Assembly (NCBI GenBank): GCA_008360975.2
Contig: CM039202.1
Span: forward strand, 807,345-871,344
Origin: Lichenostomus cassidix
Lineage: Eukaryota > Chordata > Aves > Passeriformes > Meliphagidae
Reading direction: 5' to 3'
DNA length: 64,000 nt
Both the position numbers and the translations under genes were made by a program. Shown piece by piece: positions 1 through 11,379 of the stretch. The notes under the pieces were generated by a model, which worked only from the letters and a program-made list of their open reading frames with translations, was not told the origin of the DNA and made no database searches. Numbering within the stretch: the stretch's first letter is position 1; each line of letters begins with the position of its first letter.

Positions 1-780
1 GCTCGCCGCTGCAGTTCTCTCCTTGGCTGGTGCTCTTGCCATGGCATCCTACAGCTTCTGCAAATTGATGATAAGACACTCAGCACCGAAAGGCTCCGGC
101 TCCCTTGCCTGAAGGGAACAACCACCCAACCGCCCCACAGGGTCATCCTTAATCCTACCTGTTCCTTATTTTAACAGTAGGTGTTCTAATATGGTATTTT
201 TTGGAATATGTATGTGAAGCCCCTTCCCTCAATGGGGATACTTCTCAGTTTTTTTTTTGACATAAGCGAGATGGATTTTCCTCCATCATTTGTGTGACTA
301 GATGACACATATGGTTTATTATAATAGGTTTTTGTTAGCTTTTACAGCTTCTACTCTACATAGTACATAATTTTGATTACCTTTTTTGTCTAATCATTAT
401 CAAATAAGTTAGATAAAAATATAATTTTTTGCAATCATTTTCCTAAATGGCAAAATTCTATATAGGTTTAATTCCAGTTATAAAATCTTTTATGTATAGA
501 CTCTTAACAAAATATGGCTAAGATTGAATTCAGCAACTCTCAGTTTCCTCTCAGAGTTTAGAAAGCAACGTTGTCCTTTTTGCACCTCATGACTCAATAG
601 GAGGGCTTTTCTAACATATTTTGTCTGCAGCTCCCCATTCTGCCTTTGACAGCAACATTTTAAATTATCCCAGGTTTTAAGGTAAAAATTTTTTTTGGTT
701 TTTATCTTAGCTAACCCCATTTTTCAAGTAAAGTTGCTGCCTTTTCCTTCTGTGTTACAACAGAATTTGCCAGAAATACT
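1..780. other. AT-rich unique DNA, no gene seen
   Basis: The first 150 bases are GC-balanced; the rest is AT-rich with short A and T runs. No open frame of family character, no splice-bracketed exon and no recognisable mobile element is visible. It leads into the periodic AT-rich DNA that starts near 780. Confidence 0.6.
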
Positions 781-1330
781 CCTTTTTTTCTTTCTGAAAT
801 ACCCTTATTTACCCCAAAAAATTCATATTTAAAAAAAAAAGCTAATTTTGTTTCATCTAGATTATGTCATGTTTTCTGTCAAAAACAAGAGTTCTTATCC
901 CCTACCTGTGTCCTAGAGATCACCTAAGATTCTACCTGAAAAAATGCTTATCCTGTTCCCTATAGAGGACCTCAGGTTTTCCCTTCGTAATGTCTCCTAC
1001 AGATCCATCTGAGATTCAGCACCCGAAATATCTATTCTCTTCCATAGACTTATTCAGACTTTCCCTCCAAAATATTTCCTACAAATTCACGCATATTTTG
1101 CTTCTAAAATGTTCTTTCTTGCCCTTAAAAATTACATTAGGTTTATTCATAAAGTTTTCGCTGCCTTTCCGCCACAAATTACCTCAGAATTTCCCCTGAA
1201 AAAAGTCCCCTCAGGTTTTCCCGCCAAAAATGTCGGCTACACGTCCCCCGTATTACTGAAGCCTTTGTTCCCATACTGCTCACTTTCACCACAAAATGTT
1301 CATTCCAAGCCCTACAGCTGACACCAGGGC
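780..1330. repeat. Degenerate AT-rich tandem repeat, period about 75-80 bp
   Basis: A loose motif recurs: a pyrimidine-rich core (TTTTCCC or CTTTCCC), then CCAAAAT-like bases, then CCTACA or GCTACA. Clear cores begin near 977, 1059 and 1216, spaced by about 80 bp or twice that, and weaker ones occur near 1164 and 1287. The period is close to that of the GC-rich array that follows, so both may belong to one old satellite that changed composition. Divergence is high and the exact unit boundaries are uncertain. Confidence 0.4.
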
Positions 1331-1336
1331 AATCCA

Positions 1337-1466
1337 GTATTCCTCCTCTATTAAGTTCCTATTGTTCCCTCTCAATTACCTCAGCTTTTCGCCTCACAAA
1401 CTGGAACATGATGCAGCTCTGTAATGGCGGCGTCCCTTCCTCCGCCGTGTCTCCGCCGAGAGTTCT
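1337..1466. repeat. Leader block A of the composite array, copy 1
   Basis: This segment reappears at about 1831-1966. Shared stretches include CTATTAAGTTC, CTCAGCTTTTCGCCTCAC, AACTGGAA and ATGCAGCTCTGTAATGGC-like sequence, in the same order and spacing. The two copies lie about 490 bp apart and each is followed by a block of 71-74 bp CpG-rich units, so leader plus block forms a higher-order unit. A TATATAT stretch lies just downstream at 1491-1497. Confidence 0.75.
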
Positions 1467-1509
1467 CATGAGGGCGCCTCCCAGATCGCTTATATATCCG
1501 CCCTCAGCG

Positions 1510-1830
1510 CAGGGGAACACAGCTGATTCGAATTGACGCTGACTGCTGTGAGGGGATCGGCGGGGCGGGAACTCGCCGAGAGGGGCGAGCATGCGTGATT
1601 CGAAAATGGCCGCCGTCGGTTCTGTGGGGACGGGCAGGGCGGGAACCCGCCCAAAAGGGGTGGCAAGCCTCACTTGAAGATGGCCGCCGTCAGCTCTGTG
1701 GGGACGGGCAGGGGGGGAACCCGCCCAAAAGGGCTGGCAAGCCTGGTTCTAAAATGGCCGCCGTCGGCTGTGAGGGGACCGGCGAGGCGGGAACCCGCCG
1801 AGAGGGGCGAACAGAGCTGATTTGAGTTCC
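1510..1830. repeat. CpG-rich tandem array, first block (four 74-bp units)
   Basis: The GGGAAC (or GGGAACT) core starts at 1567, 1641, 1715 and 1789, an exact 74-bp period. Each unit carries a GGCGGGAACCCGCC-type near-palindrome (damaged in some units), a GAGGGG/AAAGGG spacer and, in most units, AATGGCCGCCGTC. The DNA is CpG-dense and the CpGs are largely intact across units. The half-site GGCGGGAA matches the E2F consensus and the ATGGC box resembles a YY1 core; both are motif resemblances only. Open frames across it reflect repeat composition rather than a gene. Confidence 0.9.
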
Positions 1831-1966
1831 CGCACTCCTCCCCTATTAAGTTCTTGCTGTCCCCTCACAGTTAGCTCAGCTTTTCGCCTCACCAACTGGA
1901 ATACCGTGCAGTTCTGTGATGGCTCTGTCCCTTCCTACTCCCCCGCCCCGTCGCCTCTACGAGAGG
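1831..1966. repeat. Leader block A of the composite array, copy 2
   Basis: This is the second copy of the block at 1337-1466, sharing long identical words such as CTCAGCTTTTCGCCTCAC in the same order. It interrupts the array and separates the first and second CpG-rich blocks. That arrangement indicates duplication of a higher-order unit of about 490 bp rather than simple unit slippage. Confidence 0.75.
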
Positions 1967-1974
1967 GGTGGAAG

Positions 1975-2420
1975 CAGCTGATTCAAATGGCCGCCGTCAG
2001 CTGTGAGGGGAGCGGCGAGGCGGGAACCCGCCCAAAAGGGCGGGCGAGCCTGATTCGAAAATGGCCGCTGTCGGCTCTGTGGGGAAGGGCGAGGCGGGAA
2101 CCCGCCGAGAGGGGAGGGCATGCCGCATTCGAATGGCTTCTGTCGCGTCTAAGGGGACCGGCGGGGCGGGAACCACCGAGACGAGCGGGCATCGCTGATT
2201 CAAATGGCTCCTATCGGTCGTGAGCGCACCGGCGGGGCGGGAAGCCGCCTATACGGGCGCGCCTGCCGCACTCGAATGGCTTCTGTTTGCTCTGAGGGAC
2301 CGGCGGGGCGGGAACCCGCCGAGAGGGGCGAGCATGCCGCATTCGAATGGCTCCCGTCGGCTCAGAGGGGACCGGCGGCCGGGAAACCACCTAACAGGCG
2401 GGCACGGCTGATTCTGCCGC
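1975..2420. repeat. CpG-rich tandem array, second block (six 71-74 bp units)
   Basis: Cores of the same GGCGGGAACC type start at 2022, 2096, 2168, 2239, 2310 and 2381, giving spacings of 74, 72, 71, 71 and 71 bp. The early units match the first block closely (AAATGGCCGCC). Later units have ATGGCTTCTGTC or ATGGCTCC in place of ATGGCCGCC and have lost about three bases, so they form a second subfamily. CpG density stays high through to about 2420, where ordinary sequence resumes. Confidence 0.9.
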
Positions 2421-2449
2421 GTGTGACTCCAACCTCTCTCCTCTAAAGC

Positions 2450-5330
2450 CACTGAATTAACACCCACGCCCAGCCTTTTAATGTCCTTTGGGCATGCAGT
2501 GCTTTTTGCTGTCTGCCTGGGATGAATAAACAACGCAGCAGCTATGCTCCTTGTGTGGGATATGTTCCTAAAGTACTCACTCAGCTCTGTGGTGCTGGTG
2601 AGCCTTTTATACGAGGCTGGGATCGGCTCCCCAAAGCTTTTGCTCTGGAAAGAGCATCTGCACAGTCAGGAACAGAAAGGCAAAAGGAAAAGACACAACC
2701 CAAGGCACAGTGGTTCAACCTGACAAATGCAGGACATCTCTTACCTTGGCTTAGGAAGGTCATTGTCATGCAAAAACCCCAAAGCCCTGCCTATATTTAG
2801 ACAGTTTCTCGCTTTGGTTTGCTTTTCCAATGCTTGCTTTATTCACCAGAGTTGCAAAGGATTATAAAAGAAAAGCTCTCCTGGGAGCTGCTCATTGACA
2901 TCACCACTAAAATGTAATTCCCCTGGGGGCAGCAGGGCTGGATCCAGTGGGGTGGGCACAAACCACCCAGCCATTTCCTCCCAGGGCTTTTGATGCAGGG
3001 GATTGTTCTTCCTTCCCCTTCATGAGGGCTGGGCATGAGGAGATGGGGCAGGGGCTGCAAGAATTAAGACAAACCCACAATTAAAAAAAAAAAAAACCAA
3101 ACCCCAAAACCTGGCAACCAAAAAGACTTATAGGAAAAATCCAGAAGTTCCAGGGAGAAGTTCCTATTTCCTCCTGGTTCTCACCAGCGAGCTGATTTAG
3201 CAGGTTCCAATTTGCAGTCCGTTTTTTGGGATCTGATCACATGCCATCCTGTCTCCTTTTCCATTAAATCTAAATTTTGCCTTTGCTACCTGGCACAGTT
3301 TCTGAGGCCTGAGTGTCAATGCTCCAATATTGCACAGGGCAGGAACAAAGTCAAAGATGGAATCTAAACTCCGCTCAAGATTTTGCCAGAAATGGAACTT
3401 CTTTTCCAATTCAGACACTCTAGAATGGATCCTCTCTGCTCAGAGGAGCATGAGCCCCTGGCAGGTCCTGGAAGGGCTGTAGCTCCAACCCAGCCCCTCT
3501 GAGGGCAGACCATGGGCTGCCAAACCCCTCCTGGGCAATGTCAGGCACTAAATCCCCCAAAGCAGCAGCACAAACCCTTCCCAGGCTGAGCAAGGCAGCT
3601 CTGTGTGTGTGCTGGTGGCAGCAGCTGAATGCCGGGGATGAATCACGGTGCTTTTGTGCCTTCCCTGGACGGCACCAGCAGATTTGGGTGTCTGATCATC
3701 GCCTGGATACCTTTTCCTTGTGTCAATATTTTTGCTGGGAAACAGTACACAGCCTTCTACCTGAAATTTTACAAACTGGCAGGGTACTATTACAAAAGAT
3801 TACTTAATTGCAGATTACTACTGTACATTTGAATCTCAGTATCTTATTAAGCTGTCAGCTTTAATTACCATTATATGTTTAGATTATGCCATAGATTATT
3901 TAGTTCCGTACCTAGGTTTGCCAACTTGTTTGCTTTGTGACATGACAGACTGGTAATTACAGCATTACTGGAAAACCTAAATTTTTCCATGGGAAAGATT
4001 AGAAGTCCTTGGCAGCAATGGTGACCCCACAAATGCTCGCTGCTGCTGGGGTAAGCAGGGTTTGCTCCGTGTGGCTCTGGTTCTCCCAGACCTGTCTGAT
4101 TTCCACCCTGGGGGAAAGGGATGTGCATAGCAGGCTGGGGTTTGTGGGGTGTGAAATGCTCACAGAGAGACCCAAACCCCCCTGAATTGTGGTGGATTTG
4201 GGCTTTGTTGCAGCCCCCACACAAACAGTGCTGCTGGAACACTCCACAGACCCCCAGAGCATCCCAGAGCCTTACATCCCAGAGGCTGTTTTCCATTATG
4301 GTCAGGAGGCAAAATGTCCTGGTTTTGTCCATCCAGGCTGGGCATGAGGGAGGATTTGGGTGGGCAGGGTCACTGGACATCCAGCCAAGCCACCACTGTC
4401 CCATAAGCAGTGGGCCACCCCTGCACTGGAGAGGGAGATGATTTTCACACTGACAGATTTAATGGCTGATGTGAAGAAGTGAAACCTCTGTCTCAGCCTT
4501 ATTTTACAAATCTCTTTTACTCTCTGATGATGATATCCTGTAACCAACACTGCTTTTCTGTCTGCACAAACTCTGTAAATCTGAGCAACAGCCTTATCTG
4601 TGCAGCCAAAGATTGATTAGACTGGGCTGTAGTCAGCTCATGGAGAGGCAATTCCCTACCACTGAGCCTGCTCTGCAAAGTGAAACACCCAAAATGGATA
4701 AACCAGGGTGTGCTCAGAAACACAGCTTTTAACCACTGGAGTGAGACAGTGCTGTGGGAAAAACTAGGGAGAGAATCCCGTGCTCTGGTTTGAACCCATC
4801 TGTCAGAAAATACCGATCACAGCAATAGGCAGTAACAAGAACAATTTGCATTTGTTGCTGCTGAAGAGATTTAAAGAAGTGAGATCCCTTCTTCTGATGC
4901 AACTCCTCCCGTCCAATCTTCCCCAGGGAAATGAGGGAACAGAGCCGGGTGTGAATTACAGCAATGGCCTGAGGGTGCAGCTGGAGGTGGATGTGACAAG
5001 GATACCCCTGGGGAGGTGCCCGACCAGCCATGCCTCAGTTTCCCCAGTTGGTCCCAGGGAGAGCCCTGAGGTGCTGCTGGAAGAACTCACAGGCACCCAG
5101 AGATGCCACCTCCGAGAGAAACAGGGAACAGGAGCTCAGCCAGGCTCCTGGGCAGGGCTGAGGGACAAATCCTCATGTTCTGCACTCCTGGGACTCCAGC
5201 CCTTGGTGGTGAAACAAAACCCCTGCAAGCAGGACAGGGATGGAGGGGCTGAAATCTCCTTCCTGCTCTGAGTCTCTTTTGCACACACAGGTAGAAAGAT
5301 GCAGGGAAGGTGTAAAGGTACAGGATCTAT
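2450..5330. other. Unique noncoding DNA, no gene seen
   Basis: This is GC-balanced sequence without a defensible exon. An A-rich run at about 3081-3095 is followed by CCAAACCCCAAAACC, but no element with target-site duplications can be made out around it. Frames up to 177 codons on the minus strand at 3871-4404 show no family features and are judged chance. Confidence 0.55.
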
Positions 5331-5680
5331 ATCTGTCACTGGAGATGGAGAGACATAAATTATACATATAAAAATCCATGCTATTTACTTCCTCTCTGGA
5401 TACCATCAGAACAGTTCTATACATCTTTATATTTATGTAGCAATAAATACATTAGATAAAAGTAATCTATTCAAGTTACAATTACCTCTTATTCAAATAT
5501 ACCTTGTAACAAATTTGCCTCCTCTTCTGATGGTATATGCTGTGTATTGATATTATTTTGTCTGGTTATTATTTAAAAAACCCTGTCTCTGCCTCACTCT
5601 AATCTTTTCCTTGGCACAGCCATTGTTTTAAAAGCCTAGGATGATAATAAAGTATAGAGAAAACACTTAAGAGGGCCATC
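5330..5680. promoter_or_regulatory. AT-rich candidate conserved noncoding block
   Basis: A sharp change to AT-rich, complex (non-repetitive) sequence with ATTTATG, AATAAATAC, CAATTACC and GATATTATTTTG words, sandwiched between GC-richer DNA. Blocks like this in bird gene deserts are often conserved enhancers. I infer that possibility from composition and motifs only; conservation is not visible from one genome. Confidence 0.25.
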
Positions 5681-6489
5681 CATTTCTCAGCCCGTCCTCA
5701 GTTAATTAATACTCCACGTTCTCCAGAGGAGAAATCTCAGCTCCTTCGCCAAATTAAGGAAGGAAGAGATGCAATAAATATTCTGCTGGCCTGGAGTTGG
5801 TTTTGCTTCCATTGCAGTTCTGAGCTCCAGCTGTGTCTGGGAGCTGAGCACCCTCCCTCCCAAGCCTGGAGGAAAAGGGATTCTTTTCTCTTTTTGAAGG
5901 ATGAGGGGGCCTCCCCTCACTCATGCTTGGCCAAACAAACCGGCAGTCCCTGCCCCTGGGGCTCCCAACCTGCAGCCGAGGGCTCCTTCCTGCAGACCTT
6001 GGGGTTTCACGTGGGATTTGCAGGAGGAGCTCCCATGTTCCTCAGAGCATGGCTAGTTATCACTCCTGCTTTCCATGCTCCCTGGTCCTTGCAACTTCCA
6101 GTTTAAGTCAGAATTCTGCTAAACCAGCAAATGGGGTTATTTGAGATTTATCTCTTCAGTCAGAAAGATTTCAACCACTCCTTATCTGTGTAACCTCCAT
6201 GGCTTGGGTAGGCTGAGATTTTATATAAAAAGAAGCATCTTCCTTTTAAGTATTTGGATTCCAAGTGTCCTCTACAGCAGTGAAAATTCCATCCCTGTTG
6301 GTTTAAAACCTCAGAAATGGAGAACAAGGCAGCAGTACCAATTTAATGCCAGGAGCTCAATAACAACTTGGGCCTGGTGGTTTTTCCTGGCTAATTCCCT
6401 GCAACAATCCCTCCTTGGCAGTTTTATTTCCCTAAGAGAAAGCAGGGACTTTGTCAGGGAGAAGTTTCCTGATGAGAGATTAGAATCAT

Positions 6490-6660
6490 AACCAAATTAA
6501 ATGATTGTCTCTAACTAATTAGATTAGTTTAAATTGAATAATGAAACCTTTAGCTGTATTTAATGTAACATGCCTGAAGTCCAACGATTAGTCTGCTGAA
6601 TGAAGCTAAACAATTAAAAACACAATCTATTTTATAGCTTATTTTATAGGAACAATTGGA
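6490..6660. promoter_or_regulatory. AT-rich, TAAT-dense candidate regulatory block
   Basis: The segment carries several homeodomain-type cores close together (CTAATTAG, TTTAAATTGAAT, CAATTAAAAA) within about 170 bases, and no repeat structure. It could be an enhancer or neutral AT-rich DNA. Confidence 0.22.
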
Positions 6661-8450
6661 AAAACTATTACTGCTGGCATCTGCAGAGGAAATGCACAAT
6701 TACGAGCCCAAGAGGAGCAGGCAGAGCAGGGAATGTGCAGCAGGGCCAGGTGAGGCACCACAAAGGACTTGGGCCTTCCTCCCAGCCAGCACTGGCCAGG
6801 TCTGGCATTTATCACTTCATTACTGAGGTCAAGGGGAAAAAAACCTTCATTCCCAGACATCTTAGTCACATTCGATCAATGTTAAAAAAAAAAAAAAATA
6901 ATTAATGTCTCAGGAAAAAGATCAGAGGACCATATTGTGACAGTTTTCATGCTTAGGCTTTGCATGGCCATCAAGGAAGAACTCTAATGTACATCCTTTA
7001 TCCATCCTTTATCCATCCATCCTCCATCCATTCTCCCACCCTGGATTTGACAACACAAGGAAATGCTGCAGTGCAATGACAAAGCCCCTGGGAGTGTATT
7101 TGCCCCTCAAAGCACCCAAACAACTTTAAGAGCTAACCTTTCAGACACCCAAAGCCCAGCCTGGGACTTCAGCAAGCACCCAGCTCACTCCCCAAAATGC
7201 ACCTCAGGCCCCAGGTGAGGCCCTGCCTGAACCACAACTGTTCTTTTACAGGAAGATGCTGCAGGAGCACCAAGTGCAAAGGATATTTTGGCCCTGATTT
7301 CCTTTGTGGACACTCCTGGTGCTCACCCAGAGCTCCCTGCACAGCCTGACCCAGCCTCACCACCCCCTCAGCACAGAGCAGGAGTGGCACAGGGCAGCTG
7401 CCACACACCGGTCCTTTGGAGCTTCTCCCTCATGTAAACCTTCCAGTAAGATCTTTTCCAAACATCACCCCTGAATTCCCAGAGCTGAGCTCCCAGTGCT
7501 GCTGGGATATCTGCCCGTTTGGAGTGACTAATCCTATTTTGGAGGTTGCTGGGCAATAGGGCCCTTTTATTTGCTCGGGAGGAAGCTGCAGCATTTCAAG
7601 CAGCATGAATTCCAGCCTGCTACAAGTCTCCCAGCTGGCAGAACAGCTTGAACATTCTGTATTTTTGATGAAATCTTTGATCACCTCATTGCAAGATCTG
7701 GTTGCCTACTCTCAGCTCTCTGGCAGCTCTGAGCACAACCTGCCATTTCGAGATGGGATTTGTTCTTTTACGGATTAGGCGCATTAAATAAATAAACCAA
7801 ACTGTCTTAGAGATCTCCTGATCAATAATGGTGTGGGCCCAGGGGCCTGGGAACACAGCACACAATATTCCAAAGTAAAAGCAGTGTCAATCAGCCTTTC
7901 CCTGGTCCATCTCCTGAGGGAAGGCGCCTGCCCTGCTCTGGTTGAGCACAGGAGGCATCGCTGATGCCTCGTTACCTTGGAGATCTTTCTGTTCCCAGGT
8001 TACCACCTAAATCAGAAGGAAATTTGGCCATGGAATGAGCAATGGAAGCTCCAGCTTATTCCTAGAACAAGGAGAAAGACACATGAAGACCCCAAAACAA
8101 CTCCCCCACCTCGCAGCAGAGCCTCCTGCAGTGAGCAGCACCACACCATGGGGACATTCCTGCAGAAACCAGGACAGCTCTGCTGCTCCCACCTTGGCCA
8201 TCAGACCCCAGGGCACAGGAGGAGCTACCCAACCCAGGACAGCCCCGTGGCAGCTGCAGGTCACCTATGCTGAGATCCCATCCCAGCTGCTGCTGCTGAG
8301 GTGCCCTCCTTGTCGACATCACAGCTTTCATGTCTGTAGTAGCAAGGAAAAATGAGGTTGTGTGAGTCACACATTAACCATGCCAGGATGGGGAAAGGGT
8401 TGTGTGGTGCAGGAATTCCTTTGTCAATGTCAGCTGAGACAAACATAAGG
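6660..8450. other. Unique noncoding DNA with small simple repeat
   Basis: A CCATCC-based simple repeat occupies about 6991-7032 and an A13 run lies near 6886. The rest is unique DNA without a defensible exon, RNA gene or mobile element. Confidence 0.5.
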
Positions 8451-8454
8451 AAAA

Positions 8455-8620
8455 ATATACTGTGAAGTGTTTCCTTGAATTATTGTATCAGCTGTGATGT
8501 TTATTGCTGCTTGGACTCAGTCCCGAGGATTATTTTAAATAATGAGTCCTTCAGTGGGGACTTTCATTGAAGTGATATTTATATAAACATGGGCTTGATT
8601 AAGAGCAAAGAGAAGTCAGC
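8455..8620. promoter_or_regulatory. AT-rich candidate conserved block
   Basis: Complex AT-rich sequence with TGAATTATTGTATCAG, TGATGTTTATTGC, TTTTAAATAATGAG and GATATTTATATAAAC words. There is no tandem repeat and no open frame. Its enhancer character is inferred from composition and flanking contrast only. Confidence 0.25.
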
Positions 8621-9559
8621 AGGAATTTTTCCCTTGTCTTCAGAGACTTTAAATTACATCCATGTTGCAGGACATTCTGAGAAGCAAATTTCAGATTCCA
8701 GGTCTGTGCTGTGTTTGTGAGCTTCGGGGCAGCTGAGAAGCAGCAACAAGAGCACGTGAAACAAAAGCCCTTCAATCAGGTGCTGCTCTGCCCATCGAGC
8801 TGTCTGAAGGGACTGGAACTGAGCCGAATTCTTGGGGAAGCCACGAGGTGGCCAAAGGCACTGCACCTCCTGTCCCTGCTGTTTTCTTCTCCCCCTTGCA
8901 TGGTTTCTGTCAAGGTTTCACAGGCAAACAGCACCTGTGTGAAGCAGGGTTTGGAAGAGCTGGGAATCACCCACCCTTCAGCACGAGGAGAGGGAAATCT
9001 GCATCTCTGACAAGGAGCAGGGGGAGGCTTGGGAGTGGTTTGCCTGAATGTAGCAAACTGGTAGCAGACTGGAGGGCAGGGGGACCATGCACCCCATCAA
9101 ATCAGCCACACATCCCCTCCTCACACAACAAACCCCAGGCCACGGATCCTGTGGCATTTTGGCAAGGCAGAGCCTCTTCTCACGAGCTCCTTCCTCGACT
9201 CAGATTTACCAATCAATCAATGGATGCATCCTGATCATAATAAAGCCATCATCTCTATACACAACCTGTCAGCAATGACAGCTCCTCATTCTAATATTAT
9301 GGGAAATATAGAGGCTTGGGAAGAAGCACCTGTTGGATCCCTGAAGTGGGAGAGAGAGGGAACAGACAGAAAGAAACTCTCTTGGTGTTGTCCCCACCCT
9401 GCTGAGGCCAAGCCCACCCTGTCTGAACAGCCACCCTTTAATTAAGGGTTCCTTCTGCCACACTGCATATTCCATTTCTTTTTTGCCTGTTCCCTCAGCC
9501 AGGACCTAATACAAACCAGTCACTCACATTTCCATGAATCAAAGGAGATAATGTAGCTC

Positions 9560-9745
9560 TCAGCTACGCTAAAAGATGGCCAGACACATCCAAGATGTTT
9601 CAAACTTCATTTGAGGACTAACATAAGTGATTAACAGTTGTCTGTAGCATTAGGAGGCAGGGAGTGGAAGTCCTTTTATCAAATTGTGAGCTGCCAACAA
9701 CTTCCCGCTGACAAGCTATCTTTAAATTCTTCATAATGCCTCTGC
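9560..9745. promoter_or_regulatory. Candidate conserved noncoding block
   Basis: Non-repetitive AT-leaning stretch with TAAGTGATTAACAG (homeodomain and MYB-like cores), TTTTATCAAATTG and TTTAAATTCTTCATAATG. It differs in texture from the surrounding CAG/CTG-rich DNA. Regulatory status is a guess that needs alignment. Confidence 0.22.
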
Positions 9746-10419
9746 AAAGCCCTAAAGCTTTGTTGAATCCCTCGCCTGCAGTCTCCCGACGTCAGCTCTT
9801 CCACTCCTTGTCACAGGAAAACGTGGCCACAGCGAGCCTTGGTGCCACGTGTGCTCACCACGGGCTGGGGGACTGGATTCCTTCTGTGCTCCAGCCACGG
9901 AATAGCAGCAAATCCTCAGCAAACAGGGCTTTTGCGTTGTTCTACATCCTGCCCAGAGAGATGACAGGGTCAGAGCTGACTCACAAACCCCTCAGAACAG
10001 TCAAAGCTGGCACCACTGCCCCAAAACCAGGCAGGTGAGGGGGCAGTGAGGGCAGAGCCTGCCTGTCCCCACAGCCTGGGGCTCCACCAGCACAGCCCTG
10101 ACTCCTTCCCTGCCCTGGGGATGATTTAACTCTTGGCCTGTGTTGTTCACATTCTGTTTGGGAATCCTCTCGCTGTTTTTGACTCTCTCCCAGACCTGCA
10201 CATGTTCTCACCTTCTCCTTGGTGTGCACTGGGGTTCCACACAAACACAGGGAATGTTGGCTGTGCCTCTGAAAGCACCACAGAGCCCCTTCCCTCACCC
10301 CAGCCCTGCACTGTCGGGATGTGGAGCTTGTCTGGACCTGGATTAAATCACTCCAGCGCATCAAAGAGCCTCCTCTACCTCACCAGGAACTGTGAGGTTT
10401 AACTACTCAACTCAGAGGT

Positions 10420-10640
10420 ATTGTGTGTTGTTGCAAAATATTATAATTTAGAGTATTCCATCCCATAATTAACAAATACATCAGGCAACAAGTAAAACCA
10501 ATCTTAAAAATGAGTAGTTAAATTTTTCTTAATTACATCCACTGAAGCGAATCTGCCCCAAGCAATGCACATGTAATCCCAGTGAAGTCAGTGCAGTTGT
10601 ACAGAAAACACTAAAATAAAAATAGTCTGTAGTTATCATC
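10420..10640. promoter_or_regulatory. AT-rich candidate conserved block
   Basis: Contains CATAATTAACAAATAC, TAGTTAAATTTTTC, TTAATTACATCC and GCACATGTAATCCC within 220 bases, with no repeat structure. The TAATTA-type cores are homeodomain-like. Low-confidence enhancer candidate. Confidence 0.25.
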
Positions 10641-11379
10641 TCTACTGTGGCAATGCTCCCAGTCCCCCACCAAGGTGAGGGACTCCAGCTTTATTTAGGA
10701 TTTGAAACAGGAGCAATAAAGGTAAACTAAGCTGAACTGAGGGAAGAGCTTGGAAAGCACTGTGTGGCACTGGGATTTACACAATGCATAAACAAAGGCT
10801 GAGTCCTTGTGTAAAATGTTTGATGCCCGTGTTGTAAAACAGCCAAGGGTCTCTGGTGCCCAGACTCCAGGTGATGATGCCTTAGGAAGAATTCCTATGG
10901 CAAAGCCAGAAGAGTTCACAGAGAAATTCCAAGCTGCTGAACATTTCTCTTGATGCACCAGGGCCTGTTTCCCTACAGAAACCCCAGAGCTGTTGTCCCC
11001 ATCTCTCCATTTCTGCATCCAACCTCCACCCAAAGCACTCCCAGCAAACACTGCCTCCCTTCCCTCCTCCTCTGCATCCTTTCCCTGGGACTGCATCCCT
11101 TCCCTGCTGCTCTCCCTCTGCTCTGGGATGGGCACAGGTTGCATTTCAAAAATCAAAGCCTGATCCTGCTGCCCACACGCAGAGCAGAGGCTGCTTTGAT
11201 TGCAGGAAGGCTGTTCTGAGAGGCAGACAGCAGACAGCTTGAGGAAGGGTGGCAAAATTCAGCTCCTAATTATTAGATTAAAACCTCAAAACAGTTGTCA
11301 TGTACGAAGGGACAAAGTAGAATTTGGCAAACAGGAAGGGAAAACAACAAGTCTTCTCATAATGATAAAAAATCCCTGA

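Noticed and set aside
1595..2446. Repeated REPAERG-like peptides in plus-strand frames
   Set aside because: They are translations of the 71-74 bp CpG-rich units. The unit length changes frame, and the same DNA is open on the other strand too.
2580..2720. TTTTATACGAGG as a TATA-box promoter next to the CpG-rich array
   Set aside because: No downstream exon or start supports it; TATA-like words are common by chance.
3061..3115. A-rich run as a possible processed-pseudogene or SINE tail
   Set aside because: No coding remnant or SINE body lies upstream and no target-site duplication is apparent.
3871..4404. 177-codon minus-strand frame
   Set aside because: High Trp, Cys, His and Pro content, no recognisable motif, and an overlapping open frame on the other strand.
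10695..11255. 186-codon minus-strand frame
   Set aside because: No domain or splice context; its composition looks like random translation of CAG/CTG-rich DNA.
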